This document shows, in pieces, positions 44,801 through 56,159 of a stretch of 64,000 nt of DNA; the first letter of the stretch is position 1; every line of letters starts with the position of its first letter. A model generated the notes under the pieces. It did no database searches and had not been told where the DNA came from. It saw nothing but the letters and a program-made list of their open reading frames with translations. The position numbers and the translations under genes were made by a program. Origin of the DNA: Flabesymbios commensalis (Eukaryota > Annelida > Polychaeta > Terebellida > Flabelligeridae); the NCBI GenBank assembly GCA_964017125.1, contig OZ024908.1, positions 65,511,993 through 65,575,992 on the forward strand, written 5' to 3'.

Positions 44801-44860
44801 TGGTCCGGTAGTGACCCGAAACTCAGAGGTGTTGGGTTCGAATCCCAGTCGAGTCGGATG
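44801..44860 (+). repeat. tRNA-like SINE head (not a functional tRNA)
   Basis: Contains a canonical B box, GGGTTCGAATCCC, and an A-box-like TAGTGACCCG, but no closed cloverleaf. The counterpart at 51699-51757 has a few changes. It reads as part of an old SINE. Confidence 0.5.
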
Positions 44861-45521
44861 TTTGCCCTCGGGGTTGTGCGTATAAAGGGATCCAGACTGT
44901 TCAAAGGCCTGGAGTGTCCAGTGCTGTCTATGGTACTGTGTACTATAAGGAAACATTGCAGTCGTTCGATAAGAGTAGAGCATATTCCTGACTTCGGGCT
45001 TCCTTCTGTCGCGATAATGCCATAATTGTACATAAAGCGACGTATCACTCACTATTGTTGACGGTCATTTTGTTAAATTGCTGCCACATGGTCACATGTC
45101 AAATCTGGAATGCCCTTCAATGTAAAACTTATCCCAGACACTAGATGTGTTCCAAAGTTCTCTGTTAAATCAATACCGGTAAACAGCTAATTCAGCCATG
45201 AAATTGTCACATATCGTTTGGATTATCACGAGCTTGAGTAACATATATGTATAATGCGCCTAATTATTTACAGTTTTGAGGTGGGAATCATTTATATCTC
45301 AAGATGCATGAAAATGAGTGTAAATACCTGTTGATGCTTCACATTCCAAATACATGTTTGACAATGGTGTTGCTTTAGCTTGGGTAACCCCCCTCCGTAT
45401 GTATCTGCTTAGCTCGTGGTGAGCTGTTTAATTACACGGGGCTGTATAAAATAGAGCATGTATGAGCACCCATATGGTTGCTGGGGGACATCATTGTATC
45501 CAATCCTACCCATGCTCATGT

Positions 45522-46145
45522 ATAACTTTATTAAGCTGTTTGGGTAAATTATTTACATCCATTATCAATAATAGACTTTGTGAGGTTGTCCATATAAATG
45601 AAAATCAAGCAGGTTTCAGGCAACACCATAGTACCCTGGATCATATATTTACCCTCAAATCACTGATTGATATCTATTTCAAAAAACAAAAAAAAATGTT
45701 TTGTGCCTTTATTGACTACAGTAAAGCATTTGACTCTGTGTGGAGACCAGGTTTATGGTACAAACTCATTAAATCAGGAATTACCGGAAAAATGTACACA
45801 TTGATTTACAACATGTATCAGGACATCCGATCATGTGTGACTGTGAACGGTGAATGCTCACAATTTTTCAATAGTTACATAGGGGTACGACAAGGGGAAA
45901 ACTTATCCCCAATGCTATTTTCTATTTTTGTGAACGATCTAGAAAAATATTTGATTGAAAATGATTGTGAACAACTCAGTTTTAATGATGTAGAAATTGC
46001 AAACTTTTTAAAAATTACTGTTTTATTGTACGCCGACGACACAATTGTGTTTGCCGACTCTGCAAAGGGCTTGCAAAAAGCATTAAATTCTTTAAATCAA
46101 TATTGTGAAGAGTGGAAATTAACTGTGAACGAAAAAAAAACAAAA
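45522..46145 (+). pseudogene. LINE reverse transcriptase fragment at duplication junction
   Basis: Open for about 208 codons: LLSCLGKLFTSIINNRL, GFRQHHSTLDHIFTLKSLID, CAFIDYSKAFDSVW, GVRQGENLSPMLFSIFVNDLE and LLYADDTIVFAD with the catalytic YADD, then WKLTVNEKKTKV. The GVRQGENLSP motif marks a clade different from the other two LINEs, perhaps of the I/Nimb group, which is uncertain. Both ends coincide with the ends of the duplicated units. Endonuclease and 3' end are absent. Confidence 0.8.
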
Positions 46146-49100
46146 GTAAGGGTTAAAACGCATATGTGAGATATAACACCAATAGTCGTGAAAGTAATCC
46201 TCCTGAGGTGAGTCCGGAATAATTTGGGCTGAATAGAGATGCTAGAGATGTGTGATTATTTGCTGTGACATTTCCTTTCCATTAATATTTTCTAGCGTCT
46301 CGTCTGCTCGCCTGTTTATCATGTACACGTGGGCGGCAGAATATAGCCTGTGTTCTAACTGGAAACAAACATAACTGCGACTCTGATCCAGCCTTGAACC
46401 CCATTTTATGTTTGGCAGAGAACAATAATTTTAGGCCTATCAAAAATGTGTTAGACGTCTGCAAAACGTCAGTTCACTGTTGTTAACTCTTGTCCTGCTG
46501 AATTGTTTCAATTGTATTTTTAGTCATTTGAAGCTGGAATTGCTAACGCAATTTCCAGCTTCAAATGACGAAAAATATTACTATTTATGAAAAATAGACA
46601 TGTCAAAAATTAAATTATTGGATCATCTAAGCATCTACTAAAAACTATTTTATCAAAATTAACTGATATTTTTATTGATCTAAAACATCGTTAACCCCGT
46701 ATATATCCGGGCATAGCAGGACAAGGGTTAACATTCATTACTTTCAAATTTAAGACAGTATGACATCATCGTAATGTCACAGCCCATGAACTTTGTGCCA
46801 AACAATATTACCGTGCAAAGCCTAAAGCCGGTATCTGCTTACATAACAAGTAAGCCTAGGCACTGCATTTTGTCTTTGCAGAGTAGAATTGTATTCGCTA
46901 ACTGAATGCCGGATGGGGATTAGCTTGATGTGTCACGTGGTCGGCAAAGACGATCCTTGATTGGTCACGGGTAGAGATGTGGGCTAAAAAACGTCATAGT
47001 GCAATTAAAGGTGATCTATCACCCCTTATATGGTATGAATAATTATGTCCTTATATGGGGTGATTGGCTATCATGTGACCCTCTCAGAGGGTCACATGAT
47101 AGCCAATCACCTCATAGAAGGAAACACTTGTGCCCCATCTTGTGGCAACTTTAATTTATTTGTCACAAATTTATTCATGCTATATCAGGGGTGATATGTC
47201 ACCTTCAATCAACCTGTTTAACATCACGTATAAAACATGATCAACATGTATCTGTGAAAACTGACAATATCAATCCTTAAGTATGTTTTCATTCAAGCAA
47301 AGCTACCAAAGGGTTATTTCCAATTTGAAGTCATCACAAATGTCTCACCAAAGACCATTTAGCTGACCAGTTAGCTGTTTCCGCTTCATTTTAATACCTA
47401 TGTTATGGGTCTACGACCATTCAAAATGTGCTGCTCTGCGAGAATCGACTTTAGACGTCAGAATCTGACGTAAGGTTGTGACGTCCAAAGACGACTAAAT
47501 GTCAATAGACCTGTACATAACCCTGGTGACGGGACGCTTCACAACTTATTAAAACGGCTTATGAAAATGTGATTACGAATTTCACCGTCATCACGATTTA
47601 ATCACTTGGTCACGATTTTGCCGAGATTAATAATGCTACCAGTTGACGGAGTGGATTTATCAAGCCGTCCAAATGACTGGTGTTAATTAATTAATTACAT
47701 TTACAGGGTCTACCAGTGAAACAAATTAATTTTAGAAGTAGAAATAAAGTGAATACAAATAAATTAGTATATCCATATCTAAAAGAATGAGCTGCGCCAA
47801 ACAATCACGAATTTATCCACACGATTGTATGTGCCCAGTAAATATGAAACGTTCGGCCATGCAATGTTGGTTCTATGTTGGCTCACCGTCTGTGACGCTT
47901 GCCCAACATTAAGCCTATATTGACTGAATGTATCGTGTTGCTGGATGCACGATAAAAACTGCAAATTGATCCGCAATTCCATGACTTCGTCACCATTACC
48001 ACGAAGAGTAGTAAAAATATGACGTTATGTGATTTGCGATGACGTTGAGTGAAAGATGAGTTGTGTCGAGTGAGAACACCATATTATCGCTCACGTCGAG
48101 CACGAAAAACGGCAGACGTCGATGAAGAAACAGCGGCGGCAGCCAGCTCACAGTAAGTACACCCAAACAAACATGATCACGGAGCACTATAATGCACATT
48201 TTAAGAAGATTAAGGCAACTATACAGCACTTGTTTTCACAGAGCTCCTGATGGTGTGCTCATAATATATTATTGAAAACTAAAACCACTGTCGGTGGGAA
48301 TTTTGCAACAAGCGTTTACTACAAAAAGTTTTAAAACTTTCTGTAACGATAGCAAAGCGAGACCTGCCATAAATGTGGACGGGTGATCATGTTGGTAGGT
48401 AGGACTGCATACTAAAATTTGTAGAGAATATGTTATTCATGGTTCCAAGTTTTATATAGAGTGTGGTTAGGCCTATATTATTTTACTGACTTTGAATTTG
48501 TGTGGAACGATTGCGACGTTTCAACCTGCCTTCATCAGAACTTTGATCACGCAATGATCATGGGGGTGATCCTTGCGTGATCAAGATCTGCTGAAGGCAG
48601 GTCAAAGCGTCGCAATCTTTTCCCACTAAGTTCCAAAGTGAGTAAAATGTAGCCACGTTCTATATTAATTTTTGTTTTCAAATATGATGTTCACTCCTGA
48701 TTGAATTCGTTTTACCAACTGCGATGTCGTCTATTTAAATATATTTTCACTCGATCAGCTCATCACAATAATTTTCGTAATACAAAATTTATCAATAATT
48801 GCAAAACCAGCAATTTATTTATTTTTTAAATCAATTGATTATTTATTATGTATTCAGTCAAGAGTGAAGACGATCCATGCTATTTCTCATAAACAAGTTT
48901 TAACAAGCACGCACAAAAACCTTCAACGCACACCAGCGTGCAAGAACAGACGCTAGATGAGAGGTGGGGGTAGCTAATTATTCGTTTTAAAACACACCAC
49001 TACATTGTTTTCATTGTCTGACATTTTAAGCCGGGAATGGAGAGTTATCGTTGCTCAATAAAAGATTAATTATCCTGGTAGGCATACGGTACTATAATTA

Positions 49101-52100
49101 GTCAGGAGCGACCGAACTGTTGATTATAAAAGATCTTCATTATGGTTGGATGTGTTTTAAGTCAGTTAAGACCCTCGGACTTCTACATTCTTAGCTTTGA
49201 AAAAGGCCTCGGCCTTCGGCCTGGGCCTTTTTTAAAGCTAAGCATGTAGAGCTCATTGGGCTTTATCTTATACTTACACGCCAGAGAAGCGGTAATCAAT
49301 CGATGTACACGTTAGGGAAACGTTAACCATTCGCTCTACTACATATATACACCACAAGTAATGTGTGACAGCAGACGAAAAATAGCTTGTTTAAAACGAA
49401 ACACGTTTGAAACAAATATTGATAATTACAGACATATTTTGTACTATATCATTCTTTATAGAAGATAGTGATCAGCTGATCAATTACAATGTACGCTGTT
49501 TAGAATCAATCCCTATGAATACATGGCACAAGAAAATGTCCAATTCAAAACAACTTTAACCAAAACACTCAAATCTTTCACAACACTTTGTTTGAATGGG
49601 ATAATATCTTTAAAAAAAGGAAATTACCGCTGAGAAACCGCTACACAAATACAAAATATCTACAGCAGTAGGACATAATGTAAGGGGTGGATGGGTTGTA
49701 TTTTGGGTATGTGGATTATGTGAGAAATGGGGATGTGGCACATTTGTAGAACGCCTGACTGTCACGCCAGTCATACCGTCGTCCCGGATTCGACCTCCAC
49801 TGACGCTATTGGCAACGCGATATGCACTCTGAAGTCTACATGAATTATATTGAATATTATTGAATCGTTTACTCTTGAAAACGATGCCGATATAATCTGA
49901 GTTGGCAAACGGTTGTGGTATGCGCCAGTACCTGAGTATAGCTCCGCGGGCGTTCACTGTTTCTGGCAGGATATCCCAGATATTTTTGGGGGGTTTGATT
50001 TGAGAGATGAAACGCCACACCGTGTTTTTGTAACAACGATATTCACGGTCGGTTCTGGACAGTGTGCAACCCAGCAACACGATATGTTGAAACAATGTTG
50101 TTTTATTGTTGGGCCAGCATCGAAGACGTTGGGCTAGCATCGAAGGCCTAATCGCTCTGAATACATCATAACGAACGTTGGCTCGATGCTAGAATAAGGC
50201 TGTGAGACAATGAGCCAGCCTTAAATTAACATTGGCACAATGGCTCGTGCTTGCTGGGACTATAGCTTTCGGTCCAGCAATATTATGAAGATGGTATTTG
50301 CAGGATTACGTAATGATAAGTACCTACATATTACTTGAAATGCCAAACAAACAGTTTATAAATTTTATAACAAAATGAAATGAAATTATTGAGGTTTAGG
50401 CCACCCCATCTTAGTGCACATATAGGCTAAACTGGGTCAGGATGGTGAGATGAATGAGATGACATTGCTCTCCAGAAAATTCGAGCCTTGGCAGTCTGAG
50501 GCCGAGCACGCTATTTCTCGGTGACGGAGGCTTCCCACAATATTGAATTTTTACTAGCGAGCGGGGAAGAAACATTTTTATTTCTTTTTTGAAACTTGCA
50601 TTCCAGAGAGGGGGACGAGCCCCGCGATCTCCCAATTTATAAGTAGGCAGCTTTAACCACAGCCTCCTTCTCAGTGCCACACTAGCACAGATAGCTGACG
50701 CTAGTGGAAGCATGGTGGATCTGATGAATGAGAATGCTTTAACCACTGCACCGGGCCAATCAAGAGCGTTTGGCTCGCACCAGATCAGTCCCAACTAGAA
50801 CCGCATTGACCAAACCATCAAAGCTGTCTGTATGAAGGTTTTGTCGTTGGATCTTGAACCGGTTTGCCAAACCATACATTTCTTCGGCTCAAGCCGTTTT
50901 TAAATTGGCTGTAAATTTGGATTTAGAATCGGATTGCAGTTTATTTGGCTCAAACTATTTTTAGATTGGCGGCAACTAAGCTGCTATCAATTCACGGCGT
51001 TCGTTTCGGGCATACAGACCGAAGCAAACCGGATCACTGAACTATTTTTTTAGAGCAGTGCGAATCGACACACTTCAAGGCTGGGCCAGCATCACAGATG
51101 GTGGCCCAACATTATACCAGCACTGGATGAATGTCTCGCGTTTGCTGTGATCAGTCGACACCTAACGCCGCAGACATCGATCCACCGGAACTAGTATTGT
51201 TGAGCGAGGTGAGCTGCAAAATATATATTCAGCCAGTCTGTGTGACCTATGACATTTCAATTTCCACGTTAATAAGTCTGTCTCACTGAAAGTGTCATAC
51301 TTCTCTTTGAATTCATGCTGGCTGGCTGATGGACAAGGTCGTGGACGGCGGTCCAACTGTAACACAACATTAGTTCAATGTCATACAATGTTATTATATA
51401 AAATCATAAGCTGAATTTACTTAATTCATTGTAATCAGAAGCCATGGCTAATTAACCCTTAATTGTCACATTATCTCATTTATTATACCGAAGTAATAGG
51501 CAAAGGTACACTAATTATTTTAGGCAATGGCAGAACATAGATGGCCGCCATGGTCGTCATAAAAAGCAATGTGATGTACAAAGGGTTACATTTTGTTCGT
51601 CTATACCTGTTCAAAACTGCTATTAATTGAATTATCCTATATCATATTGTTTACACCCTTACATATTGTATATCTGCTTTACCTGTTTACTATTTGTTAG
51701 TCCAGTAGTGGCTCGAAACTCAGAGGTATTGGGTTCGAATCCCAGCCGAGTCGGATGTTTGTCCTCGGGGTTGTGCGTATAAAGTTATCCAGACTGTTCA
51801 AAGGCCTGGAGTGTGCAGTGCTGTCTATGGTACTGTGTACTATAAAGAAACATTGCAGTCGCTCGATAAGAGTAGAGCATATTCCTGACTTCGGGCTTCC
51901 TTCTGTCGCGATAATGTCATAATTGTACATAAAGCGACGTAAATCAATATTCACTCACTATTGTTGACGGTCATTCTGTTAAATTGCTGCCACATGTTCA
52001 CATGTCAAATCTGGAATGCCCTTCAATGTAAAACTTATCCCTGACACTAGATGTTTTCCAAAGTTCACCATTAAATCAATACCGGTAAACAGCTAATTCA

Positions 52101-52438
52101 GCCATGAATTGTCACATATCTGCTGGATTATCACGAGCTTGAATAACATATGTATAATGCGCCTAATTATTTACAGTTGTGATTTATATTCAATTTCTAT
52201 TCAATTTATATCTCAAGATGAATGAAAATGAGTGTAAATACCTGTTGATGCTTCACATTCCAAGTACATGATAGACAAAGGTGTTGCTTTAGCTAGGTAA
52301 CCCCCCCCCCCTCCATATGTATCTACTTAGCTCGTGGTGATCTGTTTGATTACACGGGGCTGTATGAAATAGAGCATGTATGAGCACCCATATTATTTCT
52401 GGGGGACATCATTGTATCCAATCCTACCCATGCTCATG
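46146..52438. repeat. Direct segmental duplication, unit B
   Basis: Second copy of the 39129-45521 unit in the same orientation, offset about 7.0 kb. Unique to it are the TTAA MITE at 46487-46731 and extra sequence near 48740-49280, including a hairpin of CTTAGCTTTGAAAAAGGCC and GGGCCTTTTTTAAAGCTAAG at 49188-49245. No host gene seen. Confidence 0.95.
46487..46731. mobile_element. TTAA MITE with empty site in unit A
   Basis: The ends TTAACTCTTGTCCTGCT and AGCAGGACAAGGGTTAA form near-perfect 17-bp inverted repeats. TTAA is duplicated at 46483-46486 and 46728-46731. The same position in unit A has a single TTAA at 39464-39467. The internal hairpin GTCATTTGAAGCTGGAATTG / CAATTTCCAGCTTCAAATGAC relates it to family D. 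TTAA target choice is typical of piggyBac elements. Confidence 0.93.
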
Positions 52439-52573
52439 GGCACTGATAGATTTATTGATTTCTAGGTGTAAACAATTATTTCCTATTGGGGAAAGTGTCA
52501 ATACCATGAGAATATGCTGCTCCTTTATGTGTACAGACACAATACATTTTATAAAATGGACTATGTCAAAGTC

Positions 52574-52579
52574 TTTATT
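52574..52579 (-). terminator. AATAAA polyadenylation signal
   Basis: Minus-strand AATAAA 46 nt downstream of the TAG of the candidate terminal exon, a normal spacing for a short 3' UTR. Confidence 0.4.
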
Positions 52580-52624
52580 TGTATCGAGTAACATACCATA
52601 TACAATACTTCCACCATTTAAATA

Positions 52625-52678
52625 CTAATTATTGTACCGATTTGCAAAAGACAAAAGTACATTGACTTGTAGAATGTT
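52625..52678 (-). CDS. Unrecognised gene, terminal exon
   Basis: After an acceptor TATACTTGACACAG it reads NILQVNVLLSFANRYNN and stops at TAG (52627-52625). AATAAA at 52579-52574 follows. Confidence 0.4.
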   Translation of the reverse strand, partial: NILQVNVLLSFANRYNN

Positions 52679-53412
52679 CTGTGTCAAGTATATTTTAGAA
52701 TAAAAAAATGTATTATCACCACAGTGATACATCTGCCGCTAAATATAGCTGTACCGTATAAAAAGAATCAGTCATACAGTGACATCGTTTCAACTCCTCG
52801 ATGACACACAGTGTAACACTGTAATAAGACAGGATAATGAAGATATCTTTCAACGTCACTGATATGATTGTGAATTAACAGGGGGGGGGGGGGTGACTAT
52901 AGCATGCATACCTACAGTAACAGTGTATGATATCCCCCTATAATTATTTAACATTTTTTCTTTCATTCAGCAAATCAAATCATGAAAAGTCTTGAAAAAT
53001 TAACATTTTTTGTCCCAACCTTTTCTCTTATTTTAGAAACAGAACATAATAATCTTTGTCATCATTAAAGTTTCATTCCACTTGTTATCGATTTTTTCGC
53101 ATTTTAATGAATTTTAGTTTTGACGAATTTTCTCTTAATTTAGAAATTGTGTTATCAAAAATTATGCTTTTCACGAAATTTGATTATTGAATATGCAGTT
53201 CCTGGAATTTGCGCTTTTAATAATTCCCATGTCAGACATTCTTCAACAATTCTGACACTGAATCTGCATGTGAACAGTCATGTCTGATTTTGATGATCTA
53301 TCACGAATTTGAAAACAACCTCCCGGAGTGATTTCTATTTTACTCCATAAGCCCTTGATTTCTCCTCATAAAACTATCATAATTTATGGAATATTTTACT
53401 TCTCACACATAC

Positions 53413-53568
53413 CCGTTGAAAATAATTGATGCTGTTATATTTAAACACATGAAATGTTAGATGACTTGCAAAATGTTCGGGCAGCATAAGTCCACCCGCT
53501 TTGACACTGATGTAAATCAGGATGCGGCGCAGCCGATAGGGTTTGATACAGTCATGTAAGAGGTGCAC
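53413..53568 (-). CDS. Unrecognised gene, main exon
   Basis: 156 bp, exactly 52 codons, from acceptor GGCATTCGACAG to donor GTATGT. It reads VHLLHDCIKPYRLRRILIY, ISVKAGGLMLPEHFASHL and TFHVFKYNSINYFQR. The composition is protein-like (helix-forming, basic) and lacks any transposon motif. No family assigned. Confidence 0.45.
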
Positions 53569-53873
53569 CTGTCGAATGCCTTGACAGGAAAATAGTTTGT
53601 TGTCAAACGAGTCTTGACAACTGTAAAACTATAGAAGAAACAATGGAACAGCTAGGCACTCTAAAAAATATCAAAATTTCAACAACGATAATTATTTTAT
53701 TATCGAAATGAAAAAAATACCACATTTTCGAATATTCGTATTTATAAGCTCAAGAAAAAATAAAAGTGTTATTCGTTCTTGCTTTTTTTGCGATATTAAA
53801 TACTCATTTCACTAAAAAATCACTTTTAGCATGATAGTTTATTATTTACTCTATTGTAGGGTGTTAACCCTTT

Positions 53874-54102
53874 AACCGCCAAATTATTGAATTTGAATTT
53901 TCACCCACTTGAAGCTGTGTCTCGCTGACGCGATCCACAACTTCAAGTGAGTGAAAATTATTCAGATTTGACAAAATGGAGGTCATCTGTTTTCAAATAT
54001 TGCTGATTGATGTCACATTTTATCTTTAACATGTTTAAAAGGTAGTACTTAATAAAAAAATGAGAACCTGAATATATGCGACACCGGCGGTTAAAGGGTT
54101 AA
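53874..54102 (+). mobile_element. MITE family C, intact with perfect TIRs
   Basis: Perfect 17-bp inverted ends TTAACCCTTTAACCGCC and GGCGGTTAAAGGGTTAA. TTAA is present at both tips. The central hairpin is CACTTGAAGCTGTG / CACAACTTCAAGTGAGTG. 229 bp, non-coding, the reference copy of the family. Confidence 0.9.
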
Positions 54103-54214
54103 GAAATAGCTTTATATAAGATGATGAGAAGAGACCCACTCCCCACCACAGACGTGTTGCGTGTGATCTAATCTAACGTTGCTTCTCACTCGTGAGACGT
54201 GTGTACCGCTCTAT

Positions 54215-54273
54215 AAAGGCAAAATGCAGTATCTGCTCACTTGTAAAGTGAGCAGATACTGTATTTTGCCTTT
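54215..54273. repeat. 28-bp arm palindrome, AGTATCTGCTCACTT family
   Basis: AAAGGCAAAATGCAGTATCT onward to ACTT, loop GTA, and the mirrored arm ending TATTTTGCCTTT, with one mismatch. It is followed by GCACGGCAG, as in the LINE 3' UTR at 8006-8072. Confidence 0.85.
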
Positions 54274-54440
54274 GCACGGCAGTGTACTTAGATGAGGTTT
54301 AGATCCGTCTGATCTCCGCCCTCCGGTTAGATACAGTTTTCCCCGCATTAAATGAAGGCGCTATTTCTGAATTATATATAAGCTCACGATTCTGCTTGAG
54401 GCACCTATTATAACCACCCAGCGAGCTCACCGTAACGTAC

Positions 54441-54515
54441 CTGTGTCACAAATTCATGTATACTTTTAGCGTTTCCGACACTGCCGTATTTTATCACGTC
54501 ATACAGAGGTGGCAT
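54441..54515 (-). CDS. Unrecognised gene, candidate upstream exon
   Basis: 75 bp, 25 codons, reading MPPLYDVIKYGSVGNAKSI then HEFVTQ. The donor GTACGT is good. The acceptor TTTCATACCAACAG is weak, so the exon may start slightly upstream. Ends in phase 0. Confidence 0.35.
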
Positions 54516-54587
54516 CTGTTGGTATGAAACATCCGTTATCAACACTGATCAATAGTGGTCAATATTATGATTGTCGTCGTTTGTTAC

Positions 54588-54795
54588 AACCGATAATGTA
54601 ATAAACTACCGATAATGTAGTATTTCCCGATAATGTAACACAAATTAACCGATAATGTAATACTTCCCGATAATGTAATCAATTTAGCCAATAGTGTAAT
54701 AAACAGCCTCTCCGATAATGTAATAAACTTTTAGCTGATAGTGTAATAAACAAACGTCCCGATATTGTAATAAACCTAACAAGTAATGTAATAAA
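54588..54795 (+). repeat. Degenerate CCGATAATGTAATAAAC tandem array
   Basis: About ten units of a conserved 14-17 bp core separated by variable 2-8 bp linkers, so spacing is irregular while the core stays recognisable. Not a simple microsatellite. No gene in it. Confidence 0.85.
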
Positions 54796-54799
54796 GTGT

Positions 54800-56150
54800 C
54801 AAAGTCAATGGAATCATTTTATTTTAGTTATTTCAAAACGTTATATAGATTTTTTTTTTCAGATTAATACTTGTATGAATGAATAGGGTTGTATACGACC
54901 TTGGTACCAGACACAGAATTAGATCGTCACGGATGGTCCTCACAATACTGAATCTTTAATCAAATATGTTCCTGAAATAAACATGGTTATCACTTATGAC
55001 ATATTTGCCGATACAGTAAGATTATCATATAATTACAGATACGTATATAGTAAAATTAAATTGACAAAAAAGGAAAATCAGAACGAAGGATAAAATACAT
55101 TTCCAGTTTTCAAGATAATTGCTTCACAAATGTGACTTGACTAACACATTCGAAATTAACTCTAGTAGCTTTATATATCCCGATAACGTGGGATAAGACA
55201 ACGAAGTTAAGATCCCAAATCTACAATTGATCAAGACATTTGATCAACATTTGTTTTTTGAACGACATTTGCCAAGATAACCTACTTCTGGAAATTAAAG
55301 GTACATACATTGTTAACATCGATTTTCAACATGAAAGCTGGAATATAAATGTCAATCATTACCAATAGTTAGCAACTCCTAAAACGTGATTTCGGTGCTT
55401 AATAAAGACTTTAGAGCACTTTATTCCTACATGTTGTAAACAAACTATAAAGCATCACAGTTCCAGCCCATACGCTTAACCTGACATCCAATAGAATGAT
55501 CATGCATCATACTAATCAGAGCTGCGTGATCAAGTTTAATATAAATAAATGATATCACCTTATGTATACTGCTGCAATATTTAACTTTTTTACATAATAA
55601 ATGTTAATAATAAATAAAATGACATAGTTGATCAAAAAGGAAAGGCATTATTTAACAATGCGATATCAAAGCTGCGAAGAGACCCGTGGGCGCGACAGAA
55701 CATTTCATTTCTGCTGTAGTCTGCTGTAAATACTGTGATTTTGAACGCATTTCATCATACGAATTTCTTGCTTACATTAGCTTGTGAGAATATCCTGCCA
55801 CTAATATTATCAACAGAATGACAAACACAGAAGTATCAGATACTAGTAGTAGCTAGGTTATATTGAGAAATGTCTTGCGGTGTCAAGTGAATTGAAATGA
55901 ACAATGTTTTCTTTTTGTAAAAATCGCAATAAATCTCAGTAGTCAATATAATGGGTTGAGAAGAATATACCATTTCTGTGAGATTGGTAAATACGGCGTA
56001 GTGAGTGACGTTTTAAGCGCTCCAGATTCTAAATAGTTTAAATTGTAATATATAGCTATGCCTATTTTTATACAGAATATAGGCCTAATCATTTTATTAC
56101 TGTCCCATATATTAGAAGCTAAAATCAACCTTACATTGTGAGAATGTTTT
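54800..56150. other. No gene seen
   Basis: AT-rich. Several isolated splice-like sites (for example near 55300 and 55780) could belong to the upstream part of the 52.6-54.5 kb gene, but none gives a phase-compatible exon I can defend. Confidence 0.4.
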
Positions 56151-56159
56151 TATCGGATT

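Larger units (their letters stand above)
39129..45521. repeat. Direct segmental duplication, unit A
   Basis: Collinear and highly similar to 46146-52438 from GTAAGGGTTAAAACGCATAT to ATCCTACCCATGCTCATG. It contains the AAGGTGA foldback (39775-39963), a family A MITE (40050-40275), a family P copy (40610-40722), SINEs, an Asp-like tRNA-SINE head and a hairpin MITE (41688-41820), but no convincing host gene. Unique to this copy are the SINEs at 40889-41199 and 43436-43656. Confidence 0.95.
52440..54560 (-). other. Unrecognised host gene, three 3'-terminal exons
   Basis: Exons 54515-54441, 53568-53413 and 52678-52625 are each bounded by AG and GT (the last by a stop). All junctions are phase 0, and an AATAAA lies about 50 nt after the stop. 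Together they give 94 residues with no family I recognise. The upstream start is not found. Repeats fill the first intron (family C MITE at 53874-54102, hairpin at 54215-54273). Confidence 0.4.

Noticed and set aside
44801-44860. tRNA gene
   Set aside because: Only the B box is canonical; no acceptor stem or closed cloverleaf. The diverged copy in unit B supports a SINE head.
45462-45521. N-terminal part of the reverse transcriptase frame at the junction
   Set aside because: These codons belong to the end of duplicated unit A, as the same sequence ends unit B. The LINE part starts at 45522.
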